Assembly (NCBI RefSeq): GCF_023283945.1
Contig: NZ_JAKIKW010000010.1
Coordinates: 84,848 to 148,847 of the forward strand
Direction of reading: 5' to 3'
From: Shewanella gelidimarina
GTDB taxonomy: Bacteria; Pseudomonadota; Gammaproteobacteria; Enterobacterales; Shewanellaceae
DNA: 64,000 nucleotides
The position numbers and the translations under genes were made by a program. Numbering within the stretch: the first letter of the stretch is position 1; each line of letters begins with the position of its first letter. The notes below the pieces were generated by a model that searched no databases, was not told where the DNA came from, and worked only from the letters and a program-made list of their open reading frames with translations. Below are positions 8,224 to 15,726 of the stretch, in pieces.

Positions 8224-9741
8224 TTACCCTTTTACTTCAGACTTGATTGTTTCAGCTACGATGATTCCAGAGGCTAGGCACTCGAGGCATGATGTAGAAC
8301 TTAAACGTGTAACGCCGTGAATACCGCCTGTAACTTCACCAACTGCATACATCTTTTTGATCGGCTTCATAGAGCGACCATCGACAACTCTGCAGCCAAC
8401 GTCTGTTTTCAAGCCACCCATACAGTAATGAACCTTTGGCCACACGCGAGACACTACAAATGGCGCCTTTAGTTCAACGGCTGTATCCATCTTTCTGTTG
8501 AAATCCGGATCATTTCGAGTAATAACATTCTTGTTATGCTCTGCTACGGTCTTTTTCAGATCAGCCAAAGGAACGTTAAATTGCTCTGCCATTTGCTCTA
8601 GGCTATCGACTTTCCACGCCATCTTGTCGCGTAATGAACGAACTACACGATCATCGCCAATGTGGTCATCGTGGTTGAAGAAAACAATGGGGTAAGCAGG
8701 AGAGTTATCTTTGTAACGATTTTTCATGATGGCGTCAGAACAAGTCTTTCTGTCTGCACGTTCATCCATAAAGCGCTTGCCGTTTAATACACTAACCGCA
8801 ATGCCCTCATGCCAGCTAATGGACAGCAGAGCTACAGACCAACCAAACCCGCCCTCATCAGGAGAACCCCAGTGACCGGTTTGAATCATGTTCATGTGAA
8901 CCGGAAGCGCACCATGAGCCATCGCGGTCAAAGTCACTTCACCCGTTGCGCCAAGTGCGTTAGTACAATCTAGTGTAGGGTCTAAAGATGGGTCTACTGC
9001 ATTGCGCAGTTCCATGTTTCGAGCAAAGCCGCCAGTGGCTATGACTACGGCTTTGTTAGCTTTAATGAATATAGATTTCCCAGTTTTCGCATCTGGGAAT
9101 CGATAGTTTTGACGCACTTTAAGGCCAATAATTTCGCCGTTGTCCATGACAAAATCTTCAATGTAGTGTTGTAAGCGGTATTCAATACCCTCATTCACGC
9201 CTGCTTCATACAATTTAGTGGTAATGTCGCCGCCAACACCATGCTTAACACGAATTGCACGAGGTTTATTCTGGCCACCAACTTGAATATTAAAACCTTC
9301 ACGAAAAACAACACCCGAATCAATGCAAAGGTCGTAAACGTCCATAGCTCTGTTAGCGATATTTTCTAGTATTGCTTTGTTAGCCATACCGCGGCCAGCG
9401 ATGACCTGGTCATTGACTAGGTCTGCTGGTGAATCGTCAGTAACGCCTTGAGATAGTTGGATAGGGTTTCTTGGAATCGCTAGCCAGCCACCGTTAATCG
9501 CAGAGTTACCGCCAATGACCTGCATTTTCTCTAAAACTAGTACTGATCCCAAACCTTGTCGTTTTGCGTGAAGTGCAGCGCTCAAGCCTGCAAACCCTGA
9601 CCCTAAAACGATTACATCGGCAGATTCGTCCCAACTTATCTTTCCGCACTCACTCGCTAGAACAGTTCCTGGCATGATGGCTGCTGCGCTGCCTACAGCA
9701 GCTCCAGCGCCAAGTTGTAAAAATTTTCTTCTGTTAAGCAT
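8224..9741 (-). CDS. Tat-exported FAD-dependent enoate-reductase-type flavoprotein (cassette 1)
   Basis: A 505-aa member of the FccA/UrdA/FrdA-like flavoprotein family. The N-terminus has a twin-arginine signal (NRRKFLQLGAGA). The FAD site is VIVLGSGFAGLSAALHA. The proton-donor Arg of FccA appears conserved in FMDERADRK, and the active-site motifs HYCMGG and HGVTRLSS are present. The His that binds the second carboxylate of fumarate in FccA seems replaced: the segment reads IQTGHWGSPDEGGFG. The substrate may therefore not be fumarate; acrylate, methacrylate, urocanate or cinnamate-type compounds are known for relatives. It is first in the flavoprotein-cytochrome-porin operon. Confidence 0.8.
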   Translation of the reverse strand: MLNRRKFLQLGAGAAVGSAAAIMPGTVLASECGKISWDESADVIVLGSGFAGLSAALHAKRQGLGSVLVLEKMQVIGGNSAINGGWLAIPRNPIQLSQGVTDDSPADLVNDQVIAGRGMANKAILENIANRAMDVYDLCIDSGVVFREGFNIQVGGQNKPRAIRVKHGVGGDITTKLYEAGVNEGIEYRLQHYIEDFVMDNGEIIGLKVRQNYRFPDAKTGKSIFIKANKAVVIATGGFARNMELRNAVDPSLDPTLDCTNALGATGEVTLTAMAHGALPVHMNMIQTGHWGSPDEGGFGWSVALLSISWHEGIAVSVLNGKRFMDERADRKTCSDAIMKNRYKDNSPAYPIVFFNHDDHIGDDRVVRSLRDKMAWKVDSLEQMAEQFNVPLADLKKTVAEHNKNVITRNDPDFNRKMDTAVELKAPFVVSRVWPKVHYCMGGLKTDVGCRVVDGRSMKPIKKMYAVGEVTGGIHGVTRLSSTSCLECLASGIIVAETIKSEVKG

Positions 9742-9768
9742 CTATCCATCCTCATTATTGGTATGAGG

Positions 9769-9866
9769 TTAAGATAGGTGGTTAAATAAAGACTAAAGGT
9801 GAAGTAAGTCACGGCTTTTTTGGAGGGGAAAACATATTCGTGAAACAGGTCTCGAACAAGTTTTCC
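9769..9866. repeat. Diverged direct repeat, copy 1: promoter/operator region of cassette 1
   Basis: This segment upstream of the cassette 1 flavoprotein is repeated about 522 bases away at 10291-10386. Shared blocks include TTAAGATAG, GAAAA, ATTCGTGAA and TCTCGAA. ATTCGTGA (9836) and TCTCGAA (9850) form an imperfect inverted repeat that could be an operator for the neighbouring TetR protein. It shows that promoter-containing DNA was duplicated. Confidence 0.6.
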
Positions 9867-10072
9867 CTATCATTGCGCTGTTGTTTGTTTCAGGTTGCGA
9901 GAGTGCTTTTCGTTGCTATTCTAGTAGGTATGTTTTTGTGGTATTGGTTCAGTAGTTGATCAGTATTAACTTAAGTATTTTAACTTAATGATATGTTATA
10001 AAGATTATATTTATAGTCTGTAATTACTAGGAGCTAATTAGCACAAGGATGGTGTAGAAACGGTTGTATGTG

Positions 10073-10150
10073 ATGACACAATCCTGCAGATTGCCTACCA
10101 CAATATATAGCAATCAAATTTATGATGTTACAGAACTGTTGGCGAGTGCA
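10073..10150 (+). pseudogene. 5' relic of a tetR-family regulator gene (cassette 1)
   Basis: From the ATG at 10073 the frame reads through SNQIYDVTELLAS. This aligns without gaps with the intact regulators at 10601 (CNQILDAAEQLIES) and 14799 (CNQLLDVAEELIDN): Asn14, Gln15, Asp18, Glu21 and Leu23 fall at the same positions. The sequence before the ATG (GGTTGTA block) also matches the leader of the 10601 gene. Homology ends after about 26 codons, where the frame runs into a terminator belonging to the next unit. I read it as the stump of a deleted regulator. Confidence 0.6.
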
Positions 10151-10160
10151 TTTAAGATAG

Positions 10161-10188
10161 AAAAAGGCCTTCGATTTGCATCGAAGGC
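10161..10188 (-). terminator. Orphan intrinsic terminator of the deleted cassette
   Basis: GCCTTCGAT, a four-base loop and ATCGAAGGC form a perfect 9-bp stem followed on the minus strand by TTTTT. No complete gene precedes it on that strand. A related terminator at 11404-11432 follows the cassette 2 porin. Confidence 0.7.
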
Positions 10189-10230
10189 TGGACCTAAAAT
10201 GATTATGTGATGTGATAGAGCGAAGGTCCT

Positions 10231-10272
10231 AAATTGAAATGAAAACATCATTCCGGGGAACACCAATGCATC
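10231..10272 (-). pseudogene. 3'-end relic shared with the downstream region of porin 2
   Basis: On the minus strand this piece can encode DALVFPGMMFSF followed by CAA where the related copy at 11473-11514 has a TAA stop. Flanking bases and the following terminator are also alike. A terminal FSF would suit the end of an outer-membrane barrel. It may be the last remnant of a structural gene of the deleted cassette, or a conserved non-coding 3' element. Confidence 0.45.
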
Positions 10273-10290
10273 CTGTATATTGGTAGAAAA

Positions 10291-10386
10291 TTAAGATAGT
10301 CGTTTAAACAAAGGGGGAGTGTGAACTTAATCACGAATATTTAGAGGAGAAAATTTATTCGTGAAGCAGATCTCGAATAAGTTTCC
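10291..10386. promoter_or_regulatory. Diverged direct repeat, copy 2, with candidate operator half-sites
   Basis: Second copy of the 9769-9866 repeat, upstream of the intact tetR gene at 10601. TCACGAAT (10331) and ATTCGTGA (10357) form a perfect 8-bp inverted repeat 18 bases apart, and TCTCGAA follows at 10371. Such spaced half-sites between divergent genes are typical binding sites for a local regulator. A TATAAT hexamer at 10541, nearer the regulator gene, is a likely -10 element for it. Confidence 0.5.
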
Positions 10387-10600
10387 TGTTGTTACTGCTT
10401 ATTTTACGGTTACATAGGTGTTGTGCAGGCTTGGTGCTGAGGTTAAAAGTTATTTCTATAATGTTTGCATGATGTAACTCACAAAGTTTGGCAATATAGC
10501 AGTATTAGTGTGAACTGAATCCCGATTGATCGAGGGAACCTATAATCTGTAATTGATAAAAATGCATAATTGCCACAATTCTATGAAAAGGGTTGTAAGG

Positions 10601-11392
10601 ATGAAGTGTCCTACTGAAGCATTGTCAATGATGCGTTGTAATCAAATTCTCGACGCTGCTGAGCAGTTGATTGAGTCACAAGGCATGGTGTCATTTAAAT
10701 TCTCACAACTCGCAAAAGAGGTGAGTTGCTCTACGGGAACCCTGTATAAGTTCTTTGAACGCAAAGAGGATATACTTGTTTGCTTATTCCTTAGAAGCGC
10801 AACATCTAACCACTTACCCATATTTATAAGAGAGCATCCTGATTTGACCGCGCAGGAGAAAGTATTACTGCCGGTCTTGTTTACTTTCGAAACAATAAAG
10901 CGCAGCAAGAGTTTCTTTACCTTGCGGTCTGTGTCGGTCAATACCATGGTATGGCAGTTGGCGAGTGATGAGAAGGTGGAACGTTTTAAAAAAAGGGTCA
11001 ATGCATTCTGGGAGTGGTTTACCCTATCTCTTAATGAAGCGGTCGACAATGGAGAACTTGAAGCAACACCACTTCAAGTTAAAGAGCTAGTGCAGGGGAT
11101 CGTATTTTATTTAACAGGATGCTTGACTCAATTTGAAAGTGAATTAATTGCACCTGCATACTTATCCAATCGTCGTGAGACCTGCTATCGACATCTTTCA
11201 AAGTTGATGGCGCAATACCGATGGAAAAAGCCACTTAATCAGGCTCTATTTGATTCACTCGAGGCGCAAAGCACGCAGTTTTTCGATAAACACTATCGTG
11301 AAAACATGACATGCGTAGCATGCAGCGCACTGGTTAACGCCCAGAAAAATAGTGAAAGCCCATGTAGCGGATTAAAGTCGTTAGCGAGTTAA
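10601..11392 (+). CDS. TetR/AcrR-family regulator with C-terminal CxxC tail (cassette 2)
   Basis: The start at 10601 is chosen because it aligns with the start of the paralogue at 14799 (M-x-C-P ... RCNQ) and AAGGG lies 8 bases ahead. Residues 13-60 form a TetR-type helix-turn-helix (FKFSQLAKEVSCSTGTLYKF). At 263 aa it is longer than most TetR proteins and ends with a tail containing CVAC. The paralogue has CENC in the same place, so the cysteines may sense redox state or bind metal or haem (inference). It is the only surviving gene of a cassette whose structural genes are gone, and is the best candidate regulator for cassette 1, which has lost its own. Confidence 0.8.
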   Translation: MKCPTEALSMMRCNQILDAAEQLIESQGMVSFKFSQLAKEVSCSTGTLYKFFERKEDILVCLFLRSATSNHLPIFIREHPDLTAQEKVLLPVLFTFETIKRSKSFFTLRSVSVNTMVWQLASDEKVERFKKRVNAFWEWFTLSLNEAVDNGELEATPLQVKELVQGIVFYLTGCLTQFESELIAPAYLSNRRETCYRHLSKLMAQYRWKKPLNQALFDSLEAQSTQFFDKHYRENMTCVACSALVNAQKNSESPCSGLKSLAS

Positions 11393-11403
11393 GTTGTTTA
11401 AAG

Positions 11404-11432
11404 AAAAAGCCTTCGTTGAATAGCTGAAGGCT
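11404..11432 (-). terminator. Intrinsic terminator of the cassette 2 porin operon
   Basis: AGCCTTC and GAAGGCT pair around an 11-base loop and the stem is followed on the minus strand by TTTTTCTT. It lies about 105 bases past the porin stop and just after the convergent regulator's stop. Confidence 0.65.
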
Positions 11433-11472
11433 GGGCCTAATATGTCGATGTGATGAGTACTGTTTATGGCCC

Positions 11473-11514
11473 AAATTAAAATGAGAACGTTACTCCGGGG
11501 AACACCGTGGCGTC
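11473..11514 (-). pseudogene. Barrel-like C-terminal relic downstream of porin 2
   Basis: On the minus strand this segment encodes DATVFPGVTFSF and a TAA stop, but no ORF leads into it: the porin gene stops about 25 bases earlier in the direction of transcription. A related copy is at 10231-10272. It may be the end of a lost fourth gene or a conserved 3' untranslated element. Confidence 0.4.
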
Positions 11515-11537
11515 GTTATCTCAATTTAAGAGTAAAA

Positions 11538-12578
11538 TTAGAGGGCGTACTTCATAGATAATTGAGCGTAATTAGAATCAACGTTTTTATCTTTCATGGC
11601 AAAGTTACCGACTTCGAAACCTACTGCTAATTGTGGCGTTAGATTCTGAAATAGGTTGACACTCCATTGGGTATGGTCGGCATCACCTAAGTCAGTTTGT
11701 ATATTTCCATATAGCAAGGTCGATCTCAGCGTGTCATTCCAATAATGACGGTAGGAGGCGATATAGGCGGTGCTATCTTCGACCTGCTCATCGACGATAT
11801 CTTTGGCTGCTGTAACACCTACGTATCTGCCTAGTTCACCTTTGTGGAACTGAAATCTTACATCATCTTTACCGAAGGTTTTTAATCGCCCGGCAATAGA
11901 GCCCCCAACTGCTGTCTCACTTTTCCCTAAGCTGGTATTGAGTTGACGCCCTAGAGTGGACACCGAGACATTCCCCCAGTCACCCTTAAAGTTATAACGT
12001 GCAACGACATCGGGTAGCTTGTCTTTGCTGGCGTCACCACCAAATGATTCAGGGTTTTCGATGGAGACCTGAAAGTTACCCATATCGTAACGTACCTGTC
12101 CCTGACGAATAAATGCCAGACCAACCATGGCGCCGCCAAAATCAGCAGACTCAGGGATCGCACTGGTGTTCATGAAGGTGGTCCAAGTTTGACCGACGGT
12201 AAGGCCTTGGTACTTGATGAATGCATGGCGAAGTCGGGGACTGTAAGAATTTGAAATAATCTCGTTACCTCCGCTGCCATAGAAATCCATTTCGACGAAC
12301 GCGGTGACATCATCATGTTCAAATTTCATGTTGAAACGAGATTCTTTGGCGAAGATTTTAAACTGTGAAGTTGCTTCAGGTAACGGGGTTCCAGTACCAC
12401 TCCAAAAGTCTTTATAGGCCACGTCACCATCGACATAGCGAGTATCTACTTTTAGATAACCACCGAATGTTAATTTGCTTGAATCATCTAACTGAATTTC
12501 ATAGCCGGCGTTAGCCGAAGAGGCTATGACGCAAAGTGAACCCACAAGAAGGGTCTTTCTTATATTGGCAGCTATCAT
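11538..12578 (-). CDS. DcaP-like outer-membrane porin (cassette 3)
   Basis: The 346-aa protein has a signal peptide (cleaved near SANA-GY), then GGYLKVDTRYVDG, VGQTWTTFMN, and SYSPRLRHAFIKY, all shared with the porin at 6761-7819. Many short amphipathic strands and the absence of transmembrane helices fit an outer-membrane barrel of the DcaP-like group. Unlike cassette 1, a gap of 157 bases with two strong hairpins separates it from the cytochrome gene upstream, so its expression may be uncoupled from the reductase. Its probable role is to let the reductase substrate into the periplasm. Confidence 0.8.
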   Translation of the reverse strand: MIAANIRKTLLVGSLCVIASSANAGYEIQLDDSSKLTFGGYLKVDTRYVDGDVAYKDFWSGTGTPLPEATSQFKIFAKESRFNMKFEHDDVTAFVEMDFYGSGGNEIISNSYSPRLRHAFIKYQGLTVGQTWTTFMNTSAIPESADFGGAMVGLAFIRQGQVRYDMGNFQVSIENPESFGGDASKDKLPDVVARYNFKGDWGNVSVSTLGRQLNTSLGKSETAVGGSIAGRLKTFGKDDVRFQFHKGELGRYVGVTAAKDIVDEQVEDSTAYIASYRHYWNDTLRSTLLYGNIQTDLGDADHTQWSVNLFQNLTPQLAVGFEVGNFAMKDKNVDSNYAQLSMKYAL

Positions 12579-12631
12579 ATGAATCCTTTTTAATACTGGT
12601 TTATGTCAATAATGAATGCAATAAGTTGAGC

Positions 12632-12661
12632 AGTAGCAAGGGCATGTACCCATGCTCAACA
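12632..12661. other. Intercistronic hairpin
   Basis: GTTGAGCA and TGCTCAAC form an 8-bp perfect stem around a loop that contains GGG and CCC and can pair further. It lies between the cytochrome and porin genes of cassette 3. It may protect or process the mRNA, or be part of a plus-strand RNA that ends at the neighbouring terminator. Confidence 0.5.
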
Positions 12662-12682
12662 AGGCTCCAAAAATATCGTTTA

Positions 12683-12721
12683 ACTAACCCGAATAGCGGC
12701 ACTTCGGGTTAGTTTTTTTTT
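12683..12721 (+). terminator. Strong plus-strand intrinsic terminator inside a minus-strand operon
   Basis: CTAACCCGAA, a 9-base loop and TTCGGGTTAG form a perfect 10-bp stem followed by nine T on the plus strand. On the minus strand, where the genes lie, no T-run follows. It therefore fits the end of a plus-strand transcript, which would be antisense or intergenic. Confidence 0.7.
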
Positions 12722-12735
12722 ACTAAAGTAGTGAA

Positions 12736-13098
12736 CTATTTATGTTCATACTTGAATTTTGGATATTTGAAGTTATGACAATCCATACAGATAGCCTTTT
12801 TCGGTGTGTGCTCTCCGTGGCATTCCATGCAAGGGGCTTCTTGGCCGTAATGCATGCTGTCATGGGGGTTTTGTCTCGCCTCATCGCCTTCACGTTTTGT
12901 TTGTTCAGCCAGTTCAGCCATGTCATGGCATTGCAGGCAAGAATTATCAGACGGGAAAGCTTTCATGCCTTGGTCATGACAGGTTTTACAGCCCGAGTCG
13001 TATACCATTTCATGGTAATCACGCTTGTCACGGGCTTGTGCTGAAAGTGCAATACAAGCGCCAAGGACAAGTAAAAGTAATGTGTTAACTGTCTTCAT
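12736..13098 (-). CDS. Periplasmic tetraheme cytochrome c, electron donor subunit (cassette 3)
   Basis: I start the gene at 13098 (MKTVNTLLLLVLGACIALSA, a clear signal peptide), 11 bases after the flavoprotein stop; a longer frame upstream would overlap that gene. The 120-aa product has four CXXCH sites (CKTCH, CLQCH, CMECH, CMDCH) and several extra His residues. It is the counterpart of the cytochrome at 7850-8218 and of the haem domain of FccA-type flavocytochromes. It should pass electrons to the FAD protein encoded just upstream, in the periplasm. Confidence 0.85.
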   Translation of the reverse strand: MKTVNTLLLLVLGACIALSAQARDKRDYHEMVYDSGCKTCHDQGMKAFPSDNSCLQCHDMAELAEQTKREGDEARQNPHDSMHYGQEAPCMECHGEHTPKKAICMDCHNFKYPKFKYEHK

Positions 13099-13109
13099 CG
13101 AAAAATTCC

Positions 13110-14612
13110 TTATGCCTTCATGATTGAACGAGCGGCTGTAACGCCAAATGCCATACACTCTGGTGTTGAGCAACCACCAAGACGGCTGACACCATGAACA
13201 CCACCGGATACTTCACCTGCGGCATAAAGCCCTGGGATTTTTTCGCCCGTTTTTGCTGCAATCACCTCAGATTTGGTATTGATTTGAATACCGCCCTGAC
13301 AGTAATGAACCTTTGGCCATAGACGTTGAACGATGAAAGGTGCCGTCAGATAGATTCCCGTACTCATATTCATGCGCTTACCAAACTGAGGGTCTTCACC
13401 TGTTTTTACGTAGAGGTTCCAATCTTCTATTTGTTTCTTAAGTGCTTTAAGGGGAAGGTCAAAATGCTTAGCAATGGCGTCGACACTGTCAAATTCCCAG
13501 GCAACGTTATATTTCAATACGTTGTTCATTGACGGATCTTTCATTGCTTCATGCTTAGGAGCAATTAACAGCGCAGGGTTAGGGTTACCCTCTTTATCAC
13601 GACGTAGCACTTCTAAGTCAGCGCGGGTCTTACGGTCAGCGGTTTCATTCATAAAGCGTTGACCTGTATTGCGGTCAATCGCCACTGAATGAGGGAAGTT
13701 ATAGAGTGAGAATCCGGCGCCATAACCAAAACCACCTTCGTCAGGTGATGCCCAAGGGCCAGATTGGATAAAGCTCAAATGCACTGGCATTGCGCCTTCA
13801 GCTATCATGGCAATTAGGCCATCACCTGTTGCACCGCGAGCATTGGTACAGCCAACATCCGCACCTAGGTTAGGATCAAGTGCTTGACGGAAGCTGACGT
13901 TAGCACCGAAACCACCCGTGGCAATTAATACGCCTTTTTCTGCTTTTACATTGATTATCTCGCCAGATTCTTCGTGGCCAAAGTGATAGCCGCGGCGCAC
14001 TTGAATACCGAGTACGGTGCCGTCTTTTGCCGTGATGAGGTGTTCAAATTTATGGCGAATTTTGGTTTTAACACCATAACTGCGTGCTGTTTTGAGCATC
14101 GGGCGAATAAAGCCTGAACCGCTACGCTCAACCACTTGATGGCTACGTGTGGCGCTGGTGCCGCCAGTGTTGATGATGTGATCGCGATAAATACAGCCGC
14201 AATCTTTGGTGAGTTGGTAGATATAAGGGCCAAGCTCAGCACTGTGGGTAAGCAGTTCTTCGCTGGCATAACCGCGACCTGATTTAAGTTGGTCTTGAAC
14301 CATGAGTTCAGCGCTATCTTCAATACCCAATTGCTTCTGCAAATCGGTATTTGCGAAACAAGCTTGGCCAGCATTCAGAGTACTGTTACCACCGTATACG
14401 CCGAGCTTCTCAAATACGACGATATCTTTAGCGCCTAATTTACCCGCTTCGACTGCGGCTGCAAGCCCAGCAAAACCTGACCCCACGATAACGATTTCAT
14501 GCGATTCATCCCATTTGATGTCGGAAGAATTAGCACTAACGGTAAGTGGCGCAAATGCACCAATCGCTGCAGCTCCAGCGCCTAACTTTAAAAACGAACG
14601 TCTTGTTTGCAT
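13110..14612 (-). CDS. Tat-exported FAD-dependent enoate-reductase-type flavoprotein (cassette 3)
   Basis: A 500-aa paralogue of the flavoprotein at 8224-9741. It has a textbook twin-arginine signal (TRRSFLKLGAGAAA), the FAD site VIVGSGFAGLAAAVEA, FMNETADRK with the likely proton-donor Arg, and the active-site motifs HYCQGG and HGVSRLGG. The FccA fumarate-binding His position reads Gly in IQSGPWASPDEGGFG, as in the other copy. Both paralogues share a Cys in the C-terminal xxEC block. They differ through much of the substrate region, so they may reduce different unsaturated acids. It starts the cassette 3 operon, 186 bases from the divergent TetR gene. Confidence 0.8.
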   Translation of the reverse strand: MQTRRSFLKLGAGAAAIGAFAPLTVSANSSDIKWDESHEIVIVGSGFAGLAAAVEAGKLGAKDIVVFEKLGVYGGNSTLNAGQACFANTDLQKQLGIEDSAELMVQDQLKSGRGYASEELLTHSAELGPYIYQLTKDCGCIYRDHIINTGGTSATRSHQVVERSGSGFIRPMLKTARSYGVKTKIRHKFEHLITAKDGTVLGIQVRRGYHFGHEESGEIINVKAEKGVLIATGGFGANVSFRQALDPNLGADVGCTNARGATGDGLIAMIAEGAMPVHLSFIQSGPWASPDEGGFGYGAGFSLYNFPHSVAIDRNTGQRFMNETADRKTRADLEVLRRDKEGNPNPALLIAPKHEAMKDPSMNNVLKYNVAWEFDSVDAIAKHFDLPLKALKKQIEDWNLYVKTGEDPQFGKRMNMSTGIYLTAPFIVQRLWPKVHYCQGGIQINTKSEVIAAKTGEKIPGLYAAGEVSGGVHGVSRLGGCSTPECMAFGVTAARSIMKA

Positions 14613-14746
14613 ATTGTAATCTCCAATTAACTTGGGCTAACAATATGCTTCTGCCTGTAAGTCAATGATGCGCGAAATCACACTTTGTATTAGGCAATAA
14701 AGTTTTTTGTGGCGTTGTTCAAGAAAATGTTTCTTTTGTGTATCTA

Positions 14747-14763
14747 ATTAGGTTAAGCCTAAT
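14747..14763. promoter_or_regulatory. Candidate operator before the cassette 3 TetR gene
   Basis: ATTAGG, five bases and CCTAAT form a perfect inverted repeat in the divergent promoter region, 35 bases before the regulator start. A further ATTAGGC half-site lies about 60 bases away near 14690. The layout suggests autoregulation and control of the flavoprotein operon. Confidence 0.4.
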
Positions 14764-14798
14764 AATATGGAGGCTCATTTATATTTAAAGGTGAGAAT

Positions 14799-15557
14799 AT
14801 GCAATGCCCAAATAATCATTCGGACGCGATTCGTTGTAATCAGTTATTAGATGTTGCCGAGGAACTTATTGATAATCAAGGTGTTGTGTCGTTTAGGTTT
14901 GCGCAGATAGCCAAAGGTGCAGAATGTTCAACAAATACACTATATAAATACTTTTCATCTAAAGAAGATGTACTGGTATGTTTGTTTTTAAGAAATACAA
15001 CATCGAGTCAAATCCCTACCTTTATAAAAGAAAATCCTGACCTCACTATTAATGAACGTTCAGTACTTGCAGTGTTATTTACCTTTGAAGTTGTGAAGAG
15101 AAGCCCAATATTTAATATTTTGAGAGTGGTATCGATTAATAGTATGTTTTGGCAATTAGCCAGTTCCGATAAAATTGAAGTATTAAAAAATAGAGTTAAT
15201 TTGTTTTGGAGTCGGATTAAGCGTCCATTAGAAGATGCGGTTGCATCAGGTGACTTGCAAGCAACGGAAGCGGACATTAAGGATCTCAGCCAAGCGCTGT
15301 ATTTTTTCCTTGCGGGTATCACTTCTTCTTTCGAGAGTAAGTTGATGGATGAGCAGTATTTTACCGCGGAAGATATGCTGGGTTATCGACATATAAGCCG
15401 TTTAATGAATCGTTACCAATGGCGAAAGCCTATTAGCCAAGAGATGATGCAGGGCTTATCATCGCGGATCAGCGACTTTCTCGATAGAGGACATGGCAAT
15501 ATTAGAAGCTGTGAAAATTGTTTAGCGATAGGCAAAAAATCTGATTGCAGAGAATAA
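14799..15557 (+). CDS. TetR/AcrR-family regulator with C-terminal CxxC tail (cassette 3)
   Basis: The 252-aa protein begins MQCPNNHSDAIRCNQLLDVAE and has a TetR DNA-binding domain (RFAQIAKGAECSTNTLYKYF) in residues 30-55. The ligand-binding part follows the same course as the regulator at 10601-11392 (for example FWQLASSDKIE against VWQLASDEKVE). It ends in a short tail with CENC and a further Cys, matching CVAC in the paralogue. AAAGGTG lies ahead of the ATG. It is divergent from the cassette 3 flavoprotein gene and probably represses both. The effector is unknown. Confidence 0.8.
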   Translation: MQCPNNHSDAIRCNQLLDVAEELIDNQGVVSFRFAQIAKGAECSTNTLYKYFSSKEDVLVCLFLRNTTSSQIPTFIKENPDLTINERSVLAVLFTFEVVKRSPIFNILRVVSINSMFWQLASSDKIEVLKNRVNLFWSRIKRPLEDAVASGDLQATEADIKDLSQALYFFLAGITSSFESKLMDEQYFTAEDMLGYRHISRLMNRYQWRKPISQEMMQGLSSRISDFLDRGHGNIRSCENCLAIGKKSDCRE

Positions 15558-15669
15558 GGTCACTAGTCAGTCGTTGATGCTGTAAAAGCGCGCCGTATAT
15601 CTAGTTGCAGGTGTGCTTTATTATCAGCGCTTAAAATGCTGAATAAATTAATGCTAGCCCGCGTTTTAC

Positions 15670-15698
15670 TTGACTTTTTTGTGACCACTGCATAGTCT
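15670..15698 (+). promoter_or_regulatory. Possible sigma-70 promoter of the aminotransferase gene
   Basis: TTGACT and TAGTCT are spaced by 17 bases about 30 bases before the start codon. The -35 match is good and the -10 match is only partial. Confidence 0.3.
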
Positions 15699-15726
15699 GC
15701 TCAGTCAGTATTCAAGGTGGTATGCA

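Noticed and set aside
9742..10600. Possible undetected gene between the flavoprotein and the TetR gene
   Set aside because: The only coding-like pieces are short relics (10073-10150, 10231-10272); no intact frame with an SD was found.
12742..13044. Plus-strand ORF of 100 aa
   Set aside because: It is antisense to the tetraheme cytochrome gene; CXXCH motifs and signal peptide on the minus strand show the real gene.
14302..14619. Plus-strand ORF of 105 aa
   Set aside because: Antisense to the start of the cassette 3 flavoprotein, whose Tat signal and FAD motif are clear.
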